Shown: positions 38,192 to 47,438, counted from the first letter of the stretch. The stretch is 64,000 nucleotides of DNA from Streptomyces sp. KMM 9044 (GCF_024701375.2 NZ_CP113910.1:1488001-1552000); one strand, 5' to 3'. Program-made: numbers and translations. Notes: generated by a model from the letters alone, not told the origin.

Positions 38192-38930
38192 CGCGTTCGT
38201 CCCGGGCACCAGCTTCAACGCCGCCACGTCCCTGCCGCTGGCCACGGCCCCGGTGGACGCCGGCCACCGGGTCCTGCTGACGGCCCGTCCCCGGCCAGAC
38301 CGGTCCCAGCTCCGGCGCACGCGGTCCGTCCGGCGGCCGGCTCGCGTGGTACGGAGCGTGGCTGGGCGAGGTGATCGAGCAGATCGCGTCCGGGCCGGTG
38401 GCCGTGATGGGCCACTCCTTCTGCGCCGCCGTCGCCCTGTCCAGCGACTCCCCCCGCGTCGACCGGCTCGTCCTGGTCTCCCCCGGCGGACTGACCCGGC
38501 TGAGGGTGACCCCCTGGGTGCCGGCCGCCTCGGCCGCCTGGTTCCTGCGGCCCGCGCCGGCACACAGCGCCCGGCTCCTGCGCCCCATGCTCGCGCCCGG
38601 CCTCCGCCCCGCGGGAGACTGGTCGGCTGGATGACCCTGGTCGCCCTCCACTCCCGCTCCAGCGGAGCACCCGGCGCCGCCGTCCCGCCCGCACGGCCGG
38701 TCCCCCGCCTGGTCGTCGGCGGGGAACACGACGTCTCCCTTCCTCCGCGGCGGCTCGGCCCGGCGGCGCGCACCGCACTCGGCGCCGACCTCCAGGTGAT
38801 TCCCGGGGCAGGGCACCTCGCGGTCGAGGAGCACCCCGCGTACCTGTCCGCCCTGCTGGACCTGCCGGACCGGACCGCCCCCGGCACCCCTACGGGGTGG
38901 ACGGGCGCGTGGACGGCCGGCGGCCGGATC
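38133..38930 (+). pseudogene. Alpha/beta hydrolase gene with frameshifts
   Basis: The start (GTG 38133, GGAGG upstream) gives TTQGTRTHVVLAGSGATTVA, then FVPGTSFNAATSLPLA. After about 38285 the frame shifts to GGRLAWYGAWLGEVIEQIAS, containing VAVMGHSFCAAVALSS, the nucleophile elbow with its Gly changed to Cys. After about 38615 it returns to the first frame with VGWMTLVALHSRSS, LVVGGEHDVSLPP (acid) and IPGAGHLAVEEHP (histidine). The fold and triad are complete across frames, so damage may be recent. Its 5' end is the unit of the 167-bp triplication. It converges with the MFS gene. Confidence 0.75.
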
Positions 38931-38982
38931 CGGGCACCGCGGAAGCCCTCCCCCGCTCCGCTCCCCCGACACCACCTGCCGC

Positions 38983-40218
38983 CTACCGCTCCGCACGTGA
39001 TGCGCCACCGGCCCGCAGCACCCTCGCGAGGACGACCACGAGCGCGCCCGCGAGGGGGACCACCAGCAGGCCGAAGCGCAGGCCGGCCTCATCGGCGACG
39101 AGGCCGACGACCGGTGGGGAGAGCAGGAAGCCGAGCCTCATCAGCCAGGAGACGATCGTCAGGCCCGATCCGGGCCTGAGGCCGGGCAGTTCGTCGGCCT
39201 CGTGCATCGCGGCGGGTACGAGGGTCGCCACACCGAACCCGGCTGCGGCGAAGCCGAGGACGGTGCCGGGCACCGTGGGCACCGCCAGCGCCAGACCCAT
39301 GCCGGCCGCGGCGACGAAGCCTCCGGCGCGGGCGACCGCGCGCTGGCCGAACCGGTCGACGAGCCGGTCGCCGAGGACCCGGCCGACGAACTGGGCCCCG
39401 GCCAGGGCGATGAAGCCGGACGCCGCCAGCGCCGCCGACGCGTTCAGTGAGTCCGAGAGGTAGAGAGCGGCCCAGGAGTTGCCCGCGTCCTCGACGAGGG
39501 TGCCGGCGGTGGCGATGAGGACGAGCGCGGCCAGTACGTACCGCGTGCGCGAGGTCAGGCCGGGGCTGCCTCCCCTTGTGGGCTCCTTCTCCCCGGGCTC
39601 TTCCTGCACCTCCGTCTCCTCGGCCGGCCCGGTGTCGGGTCCCGGCAGGCAGAACCGCAGGGCGACACAGGCGGCGACGCCGAAGACCAGGCCCGAGATC
39701 AGCAGGTGTGGCCCGAGCGGGAGACCGAGCGCGATGGCGCCGGCGGCCATGGCTCCGCCGGTGACGGCTCCGATGGACCAGACGGCGTGGAAGGAGTTGA
39801 TGATGGAGCGCCCGTAGCGGCGCTGCACCCGCAGCCCGTGGGCGTTCTGCGCGACGTCGGTGAACGCGTCCATCGCGCCGGCCAGGAACAGCGCGACCGC
39901 GAACAGCACCACCGACTGGACCAGTCCGGCGACGAGGATCCCGGCCGCGGTCAGCAGGGTGCTCGCCACCGCGGCCCGCGCCGAGCCCAGCCGGCGGACG
40001 AGGACCCCCGCCCCCAGCCCGGCCACGACGGCCCCCGCCGGGAACGCGGCGACGGCCAGCCCGTAGGCGGCGTTGCCGATGCCCAGATCCGCCTTGATCT
40101 GCGGATAGCGCGGCAGGAGGTTCGCGAACAGGGCGCCGTTGGTGAAGAAGAGCACGGCGACGGCCGCACGGGCCTGCCGCTCGGCCGGGCCCGTGCGGCG
40201 CAGCACGTCAGTGGTCAT
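38983..40218 (-). CDS. MFS transporter, likely exporter
   Basis: The 411-residue protein has twelve membrane helices. The N-terminal half includes AVLFFTNGALFANLLPRYPQ and FPAGAVVAGLGAGVLVRRLG, the A-type loop. A charged cytoplasmic linker rich in Glu lies near residue 205, and the C-terminal half includes GTLVEDAGNSWAALYLSD. It resembles the YbjJ-like sugar/drug MFS group. ATG 40218 lies 24 bp downstream of the GTACGAACGTAC palindrome shared with maa-tetR, so it is probably in that TetR regulon. This gene is intact, unlike the related MFS pseudogene 3 kb away. Confidence 0.87.
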   Translation of the reverse strand: MTTDVLRRTGPAERQARAAVAVLFFTNGALFANLLPRYPQIKADLGIGNAAYGLAVAAFPAGAVVAGLGAGVLVRRLGSARAAVASTLLTAAGILVAGLVQSVVLFAVALFLAGAMDAFTDVAQNAHGLRVQRRYGRSIINSFHAVWSIGAVTGGAMAAGAIALGLPLGPHLLISGLVFGVAACVALRFCLPGPDTGPAEETEVQEEPGEKEPTRGGSPGLTSRTRYVLAALVLIATAGTLVEDAGNSWAALYLSDSLNASAALAASGFIALAGAQFVGRVLGDRLVDRFGQRAVARAGGFVAAAGMGLALAVPTVPGTVLGFAAAGFGVATLVPAAMHEADELPGLRPGSGLTIVSWLMRLGFLLSPPVVGLVADEAGLRFGLLVVPLAGALVVVLARVLRAGGASRAER

Positions 40219-40241
40219 ACGCCGGACCCTATCCGCAGAGC

Positions 40242-40253
40242 GTACGAACGTAC
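40242..40253. promoter_or_regulatory. Probable TetR operator upstream of the MFS gene
   Basis: GTACGAACGTAC lies 24 bp before the MFS start, the same distance as at maa. Flanking bases AGC and AC are conserved too. Confidence 0.7.
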
Positions 40254-40279
40254 ACTCTCTTTTCCGGCGGCACGGCCGA

Positions 40280-40319
40280 CGCCCGGTTCCGGCCCCCGGA
40301 CGGGGACCGGAACCGGGCG
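40280..40319 (-). terminator. Terminator hairpin after pectate lyase
   Basis: CGCCCGGTTCCGG (40280-40292) pairs with CCGGAACCGGGCG (40307-40319), and inner C/G runs extend the stem. It lies 22 bp after the lyase stop and before the MFS promoter. Confidence 0.7.
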
Positions 40320-40340
40320 CGTGGGGACTCTGGCGCGCCC

Positions 40341-41888
40341 CTAGCCGTTGTAGGTCTCGAACTCGGCGATCCGCGGGGTGCCGTTGGAGCTGGTGATCTC
40401 GAAGGTGACCTTGCGCAGCGAGGTCCGCGGGAAGGAGATGACACCCGCTCCGCTGCCGGATGTCAGGACGGCTCCGGTGTCGTGGTCGAGGACCCTCCAG
40501 TTCCGGATGGTGCCCTCGGCGCCCGCCGCCTCCCGGATGTTGATCTTCGACACCGAGGTGGCGGACGGCCACTTGACCGAGACGGAACCGGTCGAACCGC
40601 TCGGCGACCAGTAGCTGCTCATGTTGCCGTCGATCACGTTGCCGTAGCTCGTGCCACTGGCCTTGCTGGAGCCGTCGGCACCGGCGCCGAGGCTGAGGTT
40701 GATCCCGGTGGGGGGATCGGTCGGGCCGGTGGGCGGGTCGGTGGGGTCGGTGGGCGGGTCGGTCGGGCCCGGGTTCTGCGGGGTGCAGTTGCCGTTCGAG
40801 ACCCGGTTGCCCTTGTTGGCGCCGGCCGTTCGGTTCACCACGTCCGGTACGCAGTTCGCGTTGTCGAGGCTGTGGGAGTAGGGGATGCCGACCGAGGTGT
40901 TGGACGTCGGGTTCGGGCCGGCGGGCTGCTTGTCGCCGCTGCGGCTGGACCAGGTCACGTTGTCGAAGATGTTCCCGCTGACCTGCCAGTAGCCGGCCTC
41001 GCTGGTGTAGAAGGTGCCGAGAACGTCCTTGGAGTCCTCGAAGTAGTTGTTGTCCACCTTCGCGCGTGCCCCGGCCCGGGAGTTGATGCCGGACTCGTGC
41101 ACGTCGACGTAGTGGTTGTTGTAGATGTGCGAGATACCGCCGCGCAGCAGCGGGGTACGGGAGTCGATGTTCTCGTACTTGTTGTGGTGGAAGGTGACGT
41201 AGCCGTTGGAGCGGTCGCTCTCGCTGGACCCGATGAGGCCACCGCGGCCGGAGTTGCGCAGGATGCTGTACGACAGGGTCACGTACTGGGTGTTGTTCTT
41301 CAAGTCGAAGAGGCCGTCGTAGCCCTCCGACTCGCCGCCGGACGCCTCCAGCGTTGCGTGGTCGACCCAGACGTTGCGGACGCTGCTCTCCATGCCGATG
41401 GCGTCGCCGCCGTTGGAGGTGGGAGAGCCGGACTTCTTGACGTTCCTGACGGTGACGTTCTGGATGATGATGTTGCTGGACTCCCTGATGTGGATGCCCA
41501 GCTGGTCGAAGACGGCGCCGCTGCCGACACCGACGATCGAGACGTTGCTGATCTGCTTGAGCTCGATCACGCCGTCGGCGGTGTTGCAGCTGCTGCCCGA
41601 CACCTTGCTGGTGTTGCCGTGGTTGATGGTCCCCTGGACCTCGATGATGATCGGGGTGCTGCTGCTGGCCCGGTTGCACAGGGCCGCGTGGATCGCGGTG
41701 CCCGTGGTGGCGCGCACCGTCTGCCCGCCGGCGCCGCCGGTGGTTCCGCCGTTCTGCGTGGCGTAGCCGGTGGCGCTGCCGGTGACGGCCGCCGACGCCG
41801 AGGACGTCGACGCCACCAGCCCGGTCGCGGCCGCGAGGGCCGCCGTGGCCAGCGTCGCACCGAGGCGCACTGCTGCTGATCTCTTCAT
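40341..41888 (-). CDS. Secreted pectate lyase (PL1) with C-terminal discoidin-like domain
   Basis: The 515-residue protein has a Sec signal peptide (about 1-33, cleaved near SASAA). A parallel beta-helix PL1 catalytic domain follows (about 35-365): GGDAIGMESSVRNVWVDHAT, YDGLFDLKNNTQYVTLSYSI, GYVTFHHNKYENIDSRTPLL. A Pro/Thr linker built from TDPPT repeats (about 370-395) leads to a C-terminal F5/8-type sugar-binding module (INLSLGAGADGSSKASGTSY, NMSSYWSPSG). It cleaves polygalacturonate by beta-elimination. GGGAGAG precedes ATG 41888. A LacI-type palindrome lies about 425 bp upstream. Confidence 0.9.
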   Translation of the reverse strand: MKRSAAVRLGATLATAALAAATGLVASTSSASAAVTGSATGYATQNGGTTGGAGGQTVRATTGTAIHAALCNRASSSTPIIIEVQGTINHGNTSKVSGSSCNTADGVIELKQISNVSIVGVGSGAVFDQLGIHIRESSNIIIQNVTVRNVKKSGSPTSNGGDAIGMESSVRNVWVDHATLEASGGESEGYDGLFDLKNNTQYVTLSYSILRNSGRGGLIGSSESDRSNGYVTFHHNKYENIDSRTPLLRGGISHIYNNHYVDVHESGINSRAGARAKVDNNYFEDSKDVLGTFYTSEAGYWQVSGNIFDNVTWSSRSGDKQPAGPNPTSNTSVGIPYSHSLDNANCVPDVVNRTAGANKGNRVSNGNCTPQNPGPTDPPTDPTDPPTGPTDPPTGINLSLGAGADGSSKASGTSYGNVIDGNMSSYWSPSGSTGSVSVKWPSATSVSKINIREAAGAEGTIRNWRVLDHDTGAVLTSGSGAGVISFPRTSLRKVTFEITSSNGTPRIAEFETYNG

Positions 41889-42784
41889 CCGTGTCTCTCC
41901 CTGTTCGTCTGCACGTGCCGGGGGCGGACTGCATGGATGGACCGGGGCGACCACAACGGCCGGCCTTAATGGCATGGGCATGTCATGTAGAGCACGGCCG
42001 GATTCGCCGGACCTCTCTCCGGACGGCTCCGGCCACACTCGGCCGTACTGCGACCACGCCCTGCCGGCACCCTGGTCCTGCCCTGCTGCGGGTGCTGTTC
42101 TCCGAGGTGGTTCTTCGGCTCCTGCTCGGCTCTTGCTCGGCTTCGGTGCGACCGGACCGACCGCCGCCACGAGGGCCCGGGGGGCATGTCGGCCGACGCC
42201 GGCCGCGGGATCACCGCGACCGTGCTCCCGCGCCGGACCTGTGGCGGCTTCTGCGCGAAGTCCCCGGCGAACGCGGCGACTTCACTCCACTGGTCCCGAA
42301 CCGACAACCGGGGAAAGCGCTTTCTCACCGCGAGAATAGGGCGGCCCGGACCAGCCTGGCAAGGCTCTGGACGCCATGGGTGCGCTCTTTCGTATCTCAT
42401 ACACCAGACGCTGTTCACACTCATCCGGCCCCCGGCAGAGGGGAGTCCAGAGGGAACCCGCCCAAGCCCTCGGCCCCGCAGCCGGGCCCGTTCCGGGCGG
42501 CGACGGCTTCCCGCAGCCACGCTCGACTCCTGCCGGCGGCGGTACCCCTGGAAGCGATCCCGGTCGGTCGGATCCGGCGAGGGGCCGACCCATGGACCAC
42601 CCCTTCTCCGGCGAGGGCACTCGGACGGCAGTCCGGCCAGACGCATATGCCAGCCAAAAGATCGATACTGGCAGTCGATGCACGACAAAAGAAGGTTTTC
42701 AGCTTGCATGTGCGGCAGTATGATCGGCACGCGCATGGCCGTCGGACCGGGCCGTGAGAAGCAGCAGGCAGAGGGAGCAGCCCT
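41889..42784. other. Long divergent spacer between pectate lyase and modA
   Basis: About 900 bases without a convincing gene. It contains a LacI-type palindrome (42313-42324) and a possible modA promoter with -10 TATGAT at 42719-42724. A weak -35 TTTTCA lies 17 bp before that. The segment 42640-42730 is notably AT-rich. Confidence 0.45.
42313..42324. promoter_or_regulatory. LacI-type operator palindrome
   Basis: GAAAGCGCTTTC is a perfect 12-bp palindrome of the kind bound by LacI-family carbohydrate regulators. It may control the pectate lyase, whose start is about 425 bp away. No lacI-type gene is in the window. Confidence 0.45.
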
Positions 42785-43639
42785 GTGACGACCCGCCCCG
42801 CACACCGGACCCGCCCGTCCCGCTCGGGCTGCTCGGTCCGCCGGACGCCGAGGACGCGGGCGGCCGGTGCCGGCGCTGTCGTGCTGCTGGTTCTGGGGGC
42901 CTCGACCGCCTGTTCCTCGTCCTCCGACGACGGCTCCTCGCCGGCGCGCGGGGACACGCGCGTGTCGGGCACGGTGACCGTGTTCGCCGCCGCGTCCCTG
43001 ACGGAGAGCTTCACGACGCTGGGCGAGCGGTTCGAGAAGGCGAACCCCGGCACCGAGGTCACGTTCAGCTTCGGCGGCAGCGACGGCCTCGCCGCCGGCA
43101 TCACCAGCGGCGCCCCCGCCGACGTCTTCGCCTCCGCCAGCCCCGGGACGATGAAGATCGTCTCGGATGCGGGGGACGCCACCGGCACCCCGGCCACCTT
43201 CGTCCGCAACCGGCTGGAGATCGCCACCCTGCCGGACAACCCGGAGGGCGTCTCCTCGCTGAAGGACCTGACCGACGCGAAGCTGAAGGTCGTCCTGTGC
43301 GACAGGGAGGTGCCGTGCGGGGTCGCAGCGCAGACGGCACTGGACGCCGGCGGCCTGAAGCTCACCCCCGTGTCGTACGAGCAGGACGTCAGGAGCGCCT
43401 TGACGAAGGTCGCGCTGAAGGAGGCCGACGCCGCCCTCGTGTACAGGACCGACGTACGCGCGGCGGGTGACAAGGTGGAGGGCGTGGACTTCCCCGAGGC
43501 CGCAGAGGCCGTCAACGACTACTCGATCACCCTGCTCGAGGACGCCCCGAACGCCGAGGCGGCCGAGGCGTTCGTCGCGTACGTGCGGTCCGACGGGGGT
43601 CAGCGGGTGCTGGCGGACGCCGGGTTCCTGACGTCGTGA
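42785..43639 (+). CDS. modA: Molybdate-binding lipoprotein
   Basis: The 284-residue protein has a long basic N-region and a lipobox (LVLGASTAC, Cys43), then TVTVFAAASLTESFTTLGER, the conserved ModA opening. FSFGGSDGLAAGITSGAPAD supplies oxyanion-binding serines, followed by VFASASPGTM and later YRTDVRAAGDKVEGVDFP. It captures molybdate or tungstate outside the membrane. The start is GTG 42785. Its stop overlaps the modB start (GTGA). Confidence 0.92.
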   Translation: MTTRPAHRTRPSRSGCSVRRTPRTRAAGAGAVVLLVLGASTACSSSSDDGSSPARGDTRVSGTVTVFAAASLTESFTTLGERFEKANPGTEVTFSFGGSDGLAAGITSGAPADVFASASPGTMKIVSDAGDATGTPATFVRNRLEIATLPDNPEGVSSLKDLTDAKLKVVLCDREVPCGVAAQTALDAGGLKLTPVSYEQDVRSALTKVALKEADAALVYRTDVRAAGDKVEGVDFPEAAEAVNDYSITLLEDAPNAEAAEAFVAYVRSDGGQRVLADAGFLTS

Positions 43640-44511
43640 TCCCGGCGGACACCTCCGGCACGCGGACCGGCACCCGCAAGGGCCTCCGCAAGGGATCCGG
43701 TCCGCGGCGGCGCCGCGTGGGGGCGGCGGGCGGGCAGGGCGTACCGCTGCCCCTGCTGCTGCCCGCGCTGCTCGCGCTGGCGTTCCTGCTCGTGCCGCTG
43801 CTCGCGCTGCTGGTCCGGGCCCCGTGGCAGAGCATGCCCGAGCAGCTGACCAGCCCCGCGGTGTGGCAGGCGCTGCGGCTCTCCCTGGTGTGCGCCACCG
43901 CGGCGACGGCGGTGAGCCTGGTCCTCGGCGTCCCACTGGCCTGGCTGCTGGCACGTACGGACTTCCCCGGCCGGGGCCTGGTGAGGGCACTGGTGACACT
44001 GCCGCTGGTGCTGCCGCCGGTGGTGGGCGGTGTCGCCCTGCTCATGGCGCTCGGCCGCAACGGCATCGTCGGGCAGCGGCTGGACCAGTGGTTCGGCATC
44101 AGTCTGCCGTTCACGACGGCCGGGGTGGTGGTCGCGGAGGCGTTCGTGGCGATGCCGTTCCTGGTCATCAGCGTCGAGGGCACCCTGCGGGCCGCCGACC
44201 GCAGGTACGAGGAGGCCGCGGCCACGCTGGGCGCGTCCCGCTTCACCGCCTTCCGGCGGGTCACGCTGCCGCTGATCGCGCCGGGCGTCGCGGCGGGCTC
44301 GGTGCTGGCCTGGGCGCGGGCGCTGGGCGAGTTCGGGGCGACGATCACCTTCGCCGGCAACTTCCCCGACCGGACCCAGACCATGCCCCTGGCCGTCTAC
44401 CTCGCCCTGCAGAGTGACCCGGAGGCGGCCATCGCCCTCAGCCTGGTCCTGCTCGCCGTCTCGATCGCGGTGCTGGCCGGCCTGCGCGACCGCTGGTTGA
44501 CGGCGTCATGA
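43636..44511 (+). CDS. modB: Molybdate ABC permease
   Basis: The 291-residue membrane protein has five to six helices. The ModB-type permease signature reads EEAAATLGASRFTAFRRVTL, followed by LPLIAPGVAAGSVLAWARAL and GEFGATITFAGNFPDRTQTM. An unusually long basic N-terminal tail (GTRKGLRKGSGPRRRRVG) precedes the first helix. It overlaps modA and modC by four bases each, so the three are translationally coupled. Confidence 0.92.
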   Translation: MIPADTSGTRTGTRKGLRKGSGPRRRRVGAAGGQGVPLPLLLPALLALAFLLVPLLALLVRAPWQSMPEQLTSPAVWQALRLSLVCATAATAVSLVLGVPLAWLLARTDFPGRGLVRALVTLPLVLPPVVGGVALLMALGRNGIVGQRLDQWFGISLPFTTAGVVVAEAFVAMPFLVISVEGTLRAADRRYEEAAATLGASRFTAFRRVTLPLIAPGVAAGSVLAWARALGEFGATITFAGNFPDRTQTMPLAVYLALQSDPEAAIALSLVLLAVSIAVLAGLRDRWLTAS

Positions 44512-45602
44512 CCCACACCGGGAAGCGTGAGCACGACGGCACCACCGGATTCGGCGAGGGCCCTGCCGGCCTCGACGCCCACCTCGTCGTCGACCACGGC
44601 ACCTTCCGCCTGGACATCGCGCTCACCGCCGCGCCGGGCGAGGTCGTCGCCCTGCTCGGCCCGAACGGTGCCGGCAAGAGCACGGCACTGCGCGCCCTGG
44701 CCGGCCTCACGCCCCTCACTACCGGCCGTCTCCGCCTGGACGGGAGGGAGCTGGACCGCCTGCCGCCCGAGTCCCGTCCCGTGGGCGTCGTCTTCCAGGA
44801 CTACCTCCTCTTCCCGCACCTCACCGCCCTGGACAACGTGGCCTTCGGCCCCCGCTGCCAGGGCGCCACGAAGGCTCGGGCACGGGCGACGGCCGCCGCC
44901 CTGCTGGACCGCATGGGCCTGGCGGACCACGCCGGTGACAGGCCCCGCCGTCTCTCGGGCGGCCAGGCCCAGCGCGTGGCCCTCGCCCGTGCCCTGGCCA
45001 CCAGCCCCCGGCTGCTCCTCCTCGATGAGCCCCTCGCCGCCCTGGACGCCCGTACCCGCCTGGAGGTGCGCGCCCAACTCCGCCGCCATCTGGCCGCGTT
45101 CGAGGCCGTCGCCGTCCTGGTGACGCACGATCCGCTCGACGCGACGGTGCTGGCCGACCGTCTGGTGGTCGTGGAGCACGGCAGGGTCGTCCAGCAGGGA
45201 ACTCCCCGGGACATCGCCCGTCACCCGCGCACCGACTACATCGCCCGGTTGGTCGGCCTGAACCTCTACACCGGCCGGGCCGAGGGCCACACCGTACGGC
45301 TGGACGGCGGCCCGGCGGTCACCATCACCGAGGACCTGGCCGGTCAGGTCTTCGTCGCGTTCCCGCCCGGTGCCGTGACCCTCCACAGCAGCCGCCCCAC
45401 CGGTTCCAGCGCACGCAACCTCTGGCACTGCGAGGTGGGCGGAATGGAGACCCACGGCGACCAGATCCGCGTGGACCTCACCGGCGAACTCCCCCTGGCC
45501 GCCGACCTCACCACGGTCGCCGCCGCCGAACTCGGCCTCCACCCGGGCACGGACGTCTGGGCCACGGTCAAGGCGACCCAGACCCACGCCTATCCGGTCT
45601 GA
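44508..45602 (+). CDS. modC: Molybdate ABC ATPase with TOBE domain
   Basis: The 364-residue protein powers molybdate uptake. Walker A is LLGPNGAGKSTALRAL (about residues 51-66). The Q-loop is VVFQDYLLFPHLTALDN, the signature is RLSGGQAQRVALARAL, Walker B is LLLLDEPLAALD, and the switch is LVTHDPLDA. A C-terminal TOBE/Mop domain (about 250-360, LNLYTGRAEGHTVRLDGG) may bind molybdate for feedback. It ends the modABC operon and converges with the AraC regulator. Confidence 0.92.
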   Translation: MTHTGKREHDGTTGFGEGPAGLDAHLVVDHGTFRLDIALTAAPGEVVALLGPNGAGKSTALRALAGLTPLTTGRLRLDGRELDRLPPESRPVGVVFQDYLLFPHLTALDNVAFGPRCQGATKARARATAAALLDRMGLADHAGDRPRRLSGGQAQRVALARALATSPRLLLLDEPLAALDARTRLEVRAQLRRHLAAFEAVAVLVTHDPLDATVLADRLVVVEHGRVVQQGTPRDIARHPRTDYIARLVGLNLYTGRAEGHTVRLDGGPAVTITEDLAGQVFVAFPPGAVTLHSSRPTGSSARNLWHCEVGGMETHGDQIRVDLTGELPLAADLTTVAAAELGLHPGTDVWATVKATQTHAYPV

Positions 45603-45606
45603 CCGG

Positions 45607-45630
45607 CGTCCGGACCGGTCGGCCCGGACG
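45607..45630. terminator. Possible hairpin between modC and AraC genes
   Basis: CGTCCGG (45607-45613) pairs with CCGGACG (45624-45630). The stem is short but lies between two convergent stops. Confidence 0.4.
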
Positions 45631-45651
45631 GCGGCGCCCCCTTTCACCGGC

Positions 45652-46617
45652 TCAGCCGGAGGGGCGTGGGTGGTTCTGGTCGCGCCAGGCCCGGGGCGAA
45701 ACACCGTAGGCCTGCCTGAACACCTTGCTGAAGTGGGTCGCGTCCACGAAGCCCCAGCTCCGGCCCACTGCCGCGATGGTCCGCAGCCGGCCGTTCGGGC
45801 CGGCCAGTTCCCGTCTGCACTCGGCCAGGCGGTGCGAGCGGATCCAGTCGCCGAGGCTGATGCCCGACCGGGCGAGCACCTTGTAGAGGTGACGGACCGA
45901 GACGCCGTGCGCGGCGGCGATCCGCGCGGCCGAGAGGCCGGGGTCGGCCAGGTGCGCCCGCATGTACCGAGTGATCCGCAGGCTGAGCGTCGCCTCCAAA
46001 GGCTCCCTGGCAAGGCTGGAGTCGCCGAGTTGGGAGGTCACGACCGCGCGGACGAGCTCGATGCTGGGCTCCACGGCGGCGGCGTGCGGGCCTCGGTGCA
46101 TCTCCTCGTCGTCGGCCAGTCCGGAGAAGTACGTGAAGGCGAGGCCGGCAAGCGGGTTGTCGGAACCGAGGGGAACCGCGGCAACGTCTCGCAGTAACCG
46201 CTCGGGAAGCGAGAGGACCGAGCGGGGGAAACGGATGAAGTGGTGGCCGACTCCCTCCTCGAAAAGAAGCGTGTAGGGAGTCGCTGTCTCGTAGAGAGCG
46301 AATTCTCCCGGTCTCAGCAGGCACTGACGGCCGCTCTGCACCACCAGGCTGGTGCCCGCCATCTGGAGTCCGAGGAAGACCGCGGGTTCCTCGTCCCTCC
46401 GGGCCAGCCGCTGAGTCCGTTCGACAGTCACCGCGGTCGCCCGCGCCGAGCAGATCCTGATGGGCCCGACGGTGCCGAGCCCGATGCGAACCGAGAGGTC
46501 ATCGGCCGGAAGATGGTGATCGATGTCGACCGGCACGACGGATTCCCACACCGCGTGCCGGATTGTTTCCTCGCGTTCCCCGGGCGGCACGAACGCGGTG
46601 TCCAGGACCGGGCTCAC
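45652..46617 (-). CDS. AraC-family transcriptional regulator
   Basis: From GTG 46617 the product is 321 residues. An N-terminal AraC-binding cupin-like domain (about 20-200) includes AVFLGLQMAGTSLVVQSGRQ and LRPGEFALYETATPYTLLFE. The C-terminal double helix-turn-helix (about 220-318) reads ARIAAAHGVSVRHLYKVLAR, SGISLGDWIRSHRLAECRRE and WGFVDATHFSKVFRQAYGVS. GACGAGGG precedes this GTG; another GTG at 46638 would add seven residues. It resembles AraC_binding_2 regulators such as the NphR/FeaR group. No catabolic operon lies beside it, so its target is unknown. Confidence 0.85.
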   Translation of the reverse strand: MSPVLDTAFVPPGEREETIRHAVWESVVPVDIDHHLPADDLSVRIGLGTVGPIRICSARATAVTVERTQRLARRDEEPAVFLGLQMAGTSLVVQSGRQCLLRPGEFALYETATPYTLLFEEGVGHHFIRFPRSVLSLPERLLRDVAAVPLGSDNPLAGLAFTYFSGLADDEEMHRGPHAAAVEPSIELVRAVVTSQLGDSSLAREPLEATLSLRITRYMRAHLADPGLSAARIAAAHGVSVRHLYKVLARSGISLGDWIRSHRLAECRRELAGPNGRLRTIAAVGRSWGFVDATHFSKVFRQAYGVSPRAWRDQNHPRPSG

Positions 46618-46991
46618 AGGGCCGGCCCTCGTCCGCACCCGGCGTGGAGCCGGGCTGCCGACGCCTTCGCCCGTTTCCTCACAAGTCCCCTCTCGACACG
46701 GACAGTTCCCACGTCAGCATCGCAGCGATCCGGCCCGCCACACAACGGTTTCGAGCGGCGTGGCAGAGGCCGTGCGGAGTCTCTGCCTGGCACGACGCCG
46801 GTTCACGGGGGTCGCCACAGCGGGCTGCGAGCGCCGGACGCCGCCGTCGCCCGGTCCGGGTGCACCACTGACAAGGTTCCGTGCACGCATGGCAAATTCC
46901 GAGCCCCACGAGCCTCCTAGGGTCTGCTGGCGGAAGCCGTCGTCCTGAGGGCGGCACTGAAATCACGGGAACCGACATCTGGAGTAGAAGA

Positions 46992-47438
46992 ATGCTGAAG
47001 GTTCGAGGCAAGCGCTCCAAGTCCGCCGTCGCCATGGGTGTGTTCCTCGCCGGTCTCGTCAGCGGCGCCCTCACCGGTGCTCCGTCCGCGACCGCAGCCG
47101 ACTATCTCCCCTGTACTACCGGGGGATACCTGTACAACAAAGTGACGAACCCCACCTCCTACAAGTACATCCCCTACGTCGGGACTTCCAACTACTGCTG
47201 GCTCAAGAGCGGAATGAGCAACACGGCAGTCCGTGCGCTTCAGAAGAACCTGAACCACTGCTACGGCAAGAACCTGGCGTTGGACGGCGTCTTCGGATCC
47301 CTCACCAAGTCGGCACTCGTCTCCGTCCAGAAGAAGGTGGGGGTGACCGCCGACGGTGAGTACGGCCCCCACACGCGGAATGCGATGGTGTGGGCGAACT
47401 ACAGCATGGAGACCGGAGCGAAGATCAACTGCAACTGA
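46992..47438 (+). CDS. Secreted peptidoglycan-binding protein
   Basis: The 148-residue protein has a Sec signal peptide (KRSKSAVAMGVFLAGLVSGA, cleavage after about ATAA, residue 37). One peptidoglycan-binding_1 domain follows: NTAVRALQKNLNHCYGKNLA, LDGVFGSLTKSALVSVQKKV, GVTADGEYGPHTRNAM. Four mature cysteines (LPC, YCW, HCY, NCN) suggest two disulfides. There is no catalytic domain, so it probably anchors to the wall or inhibits or assists a hydrolase. ATG 46992 has GGAG upstream. It ends in front of a perfect hairpin shared with the convergent DUF397 gene. Confidence 0.85.
   Translation: MLKVRGKRSKSAVAMGVFLAGLVSGALTGAPSATAADYLPCTTGGYLYNKVTNPTSYKYIPYVGTSNYCWLKSGMSNTAVRALQKNLNHCYGKNLALDGVFGSLTKSALVSVQKKVGVTADGEYGPHTRNAMVWANYSMETGAKINCN

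Noticed and set aside
40219..41934. Very long minus-strand frame continuing upstream of the MFS gene across the pectate lyase
   Set aside because: The lyase occupies another minus-strand frame with full domain structure. The longer frame is open only because of GC bias.
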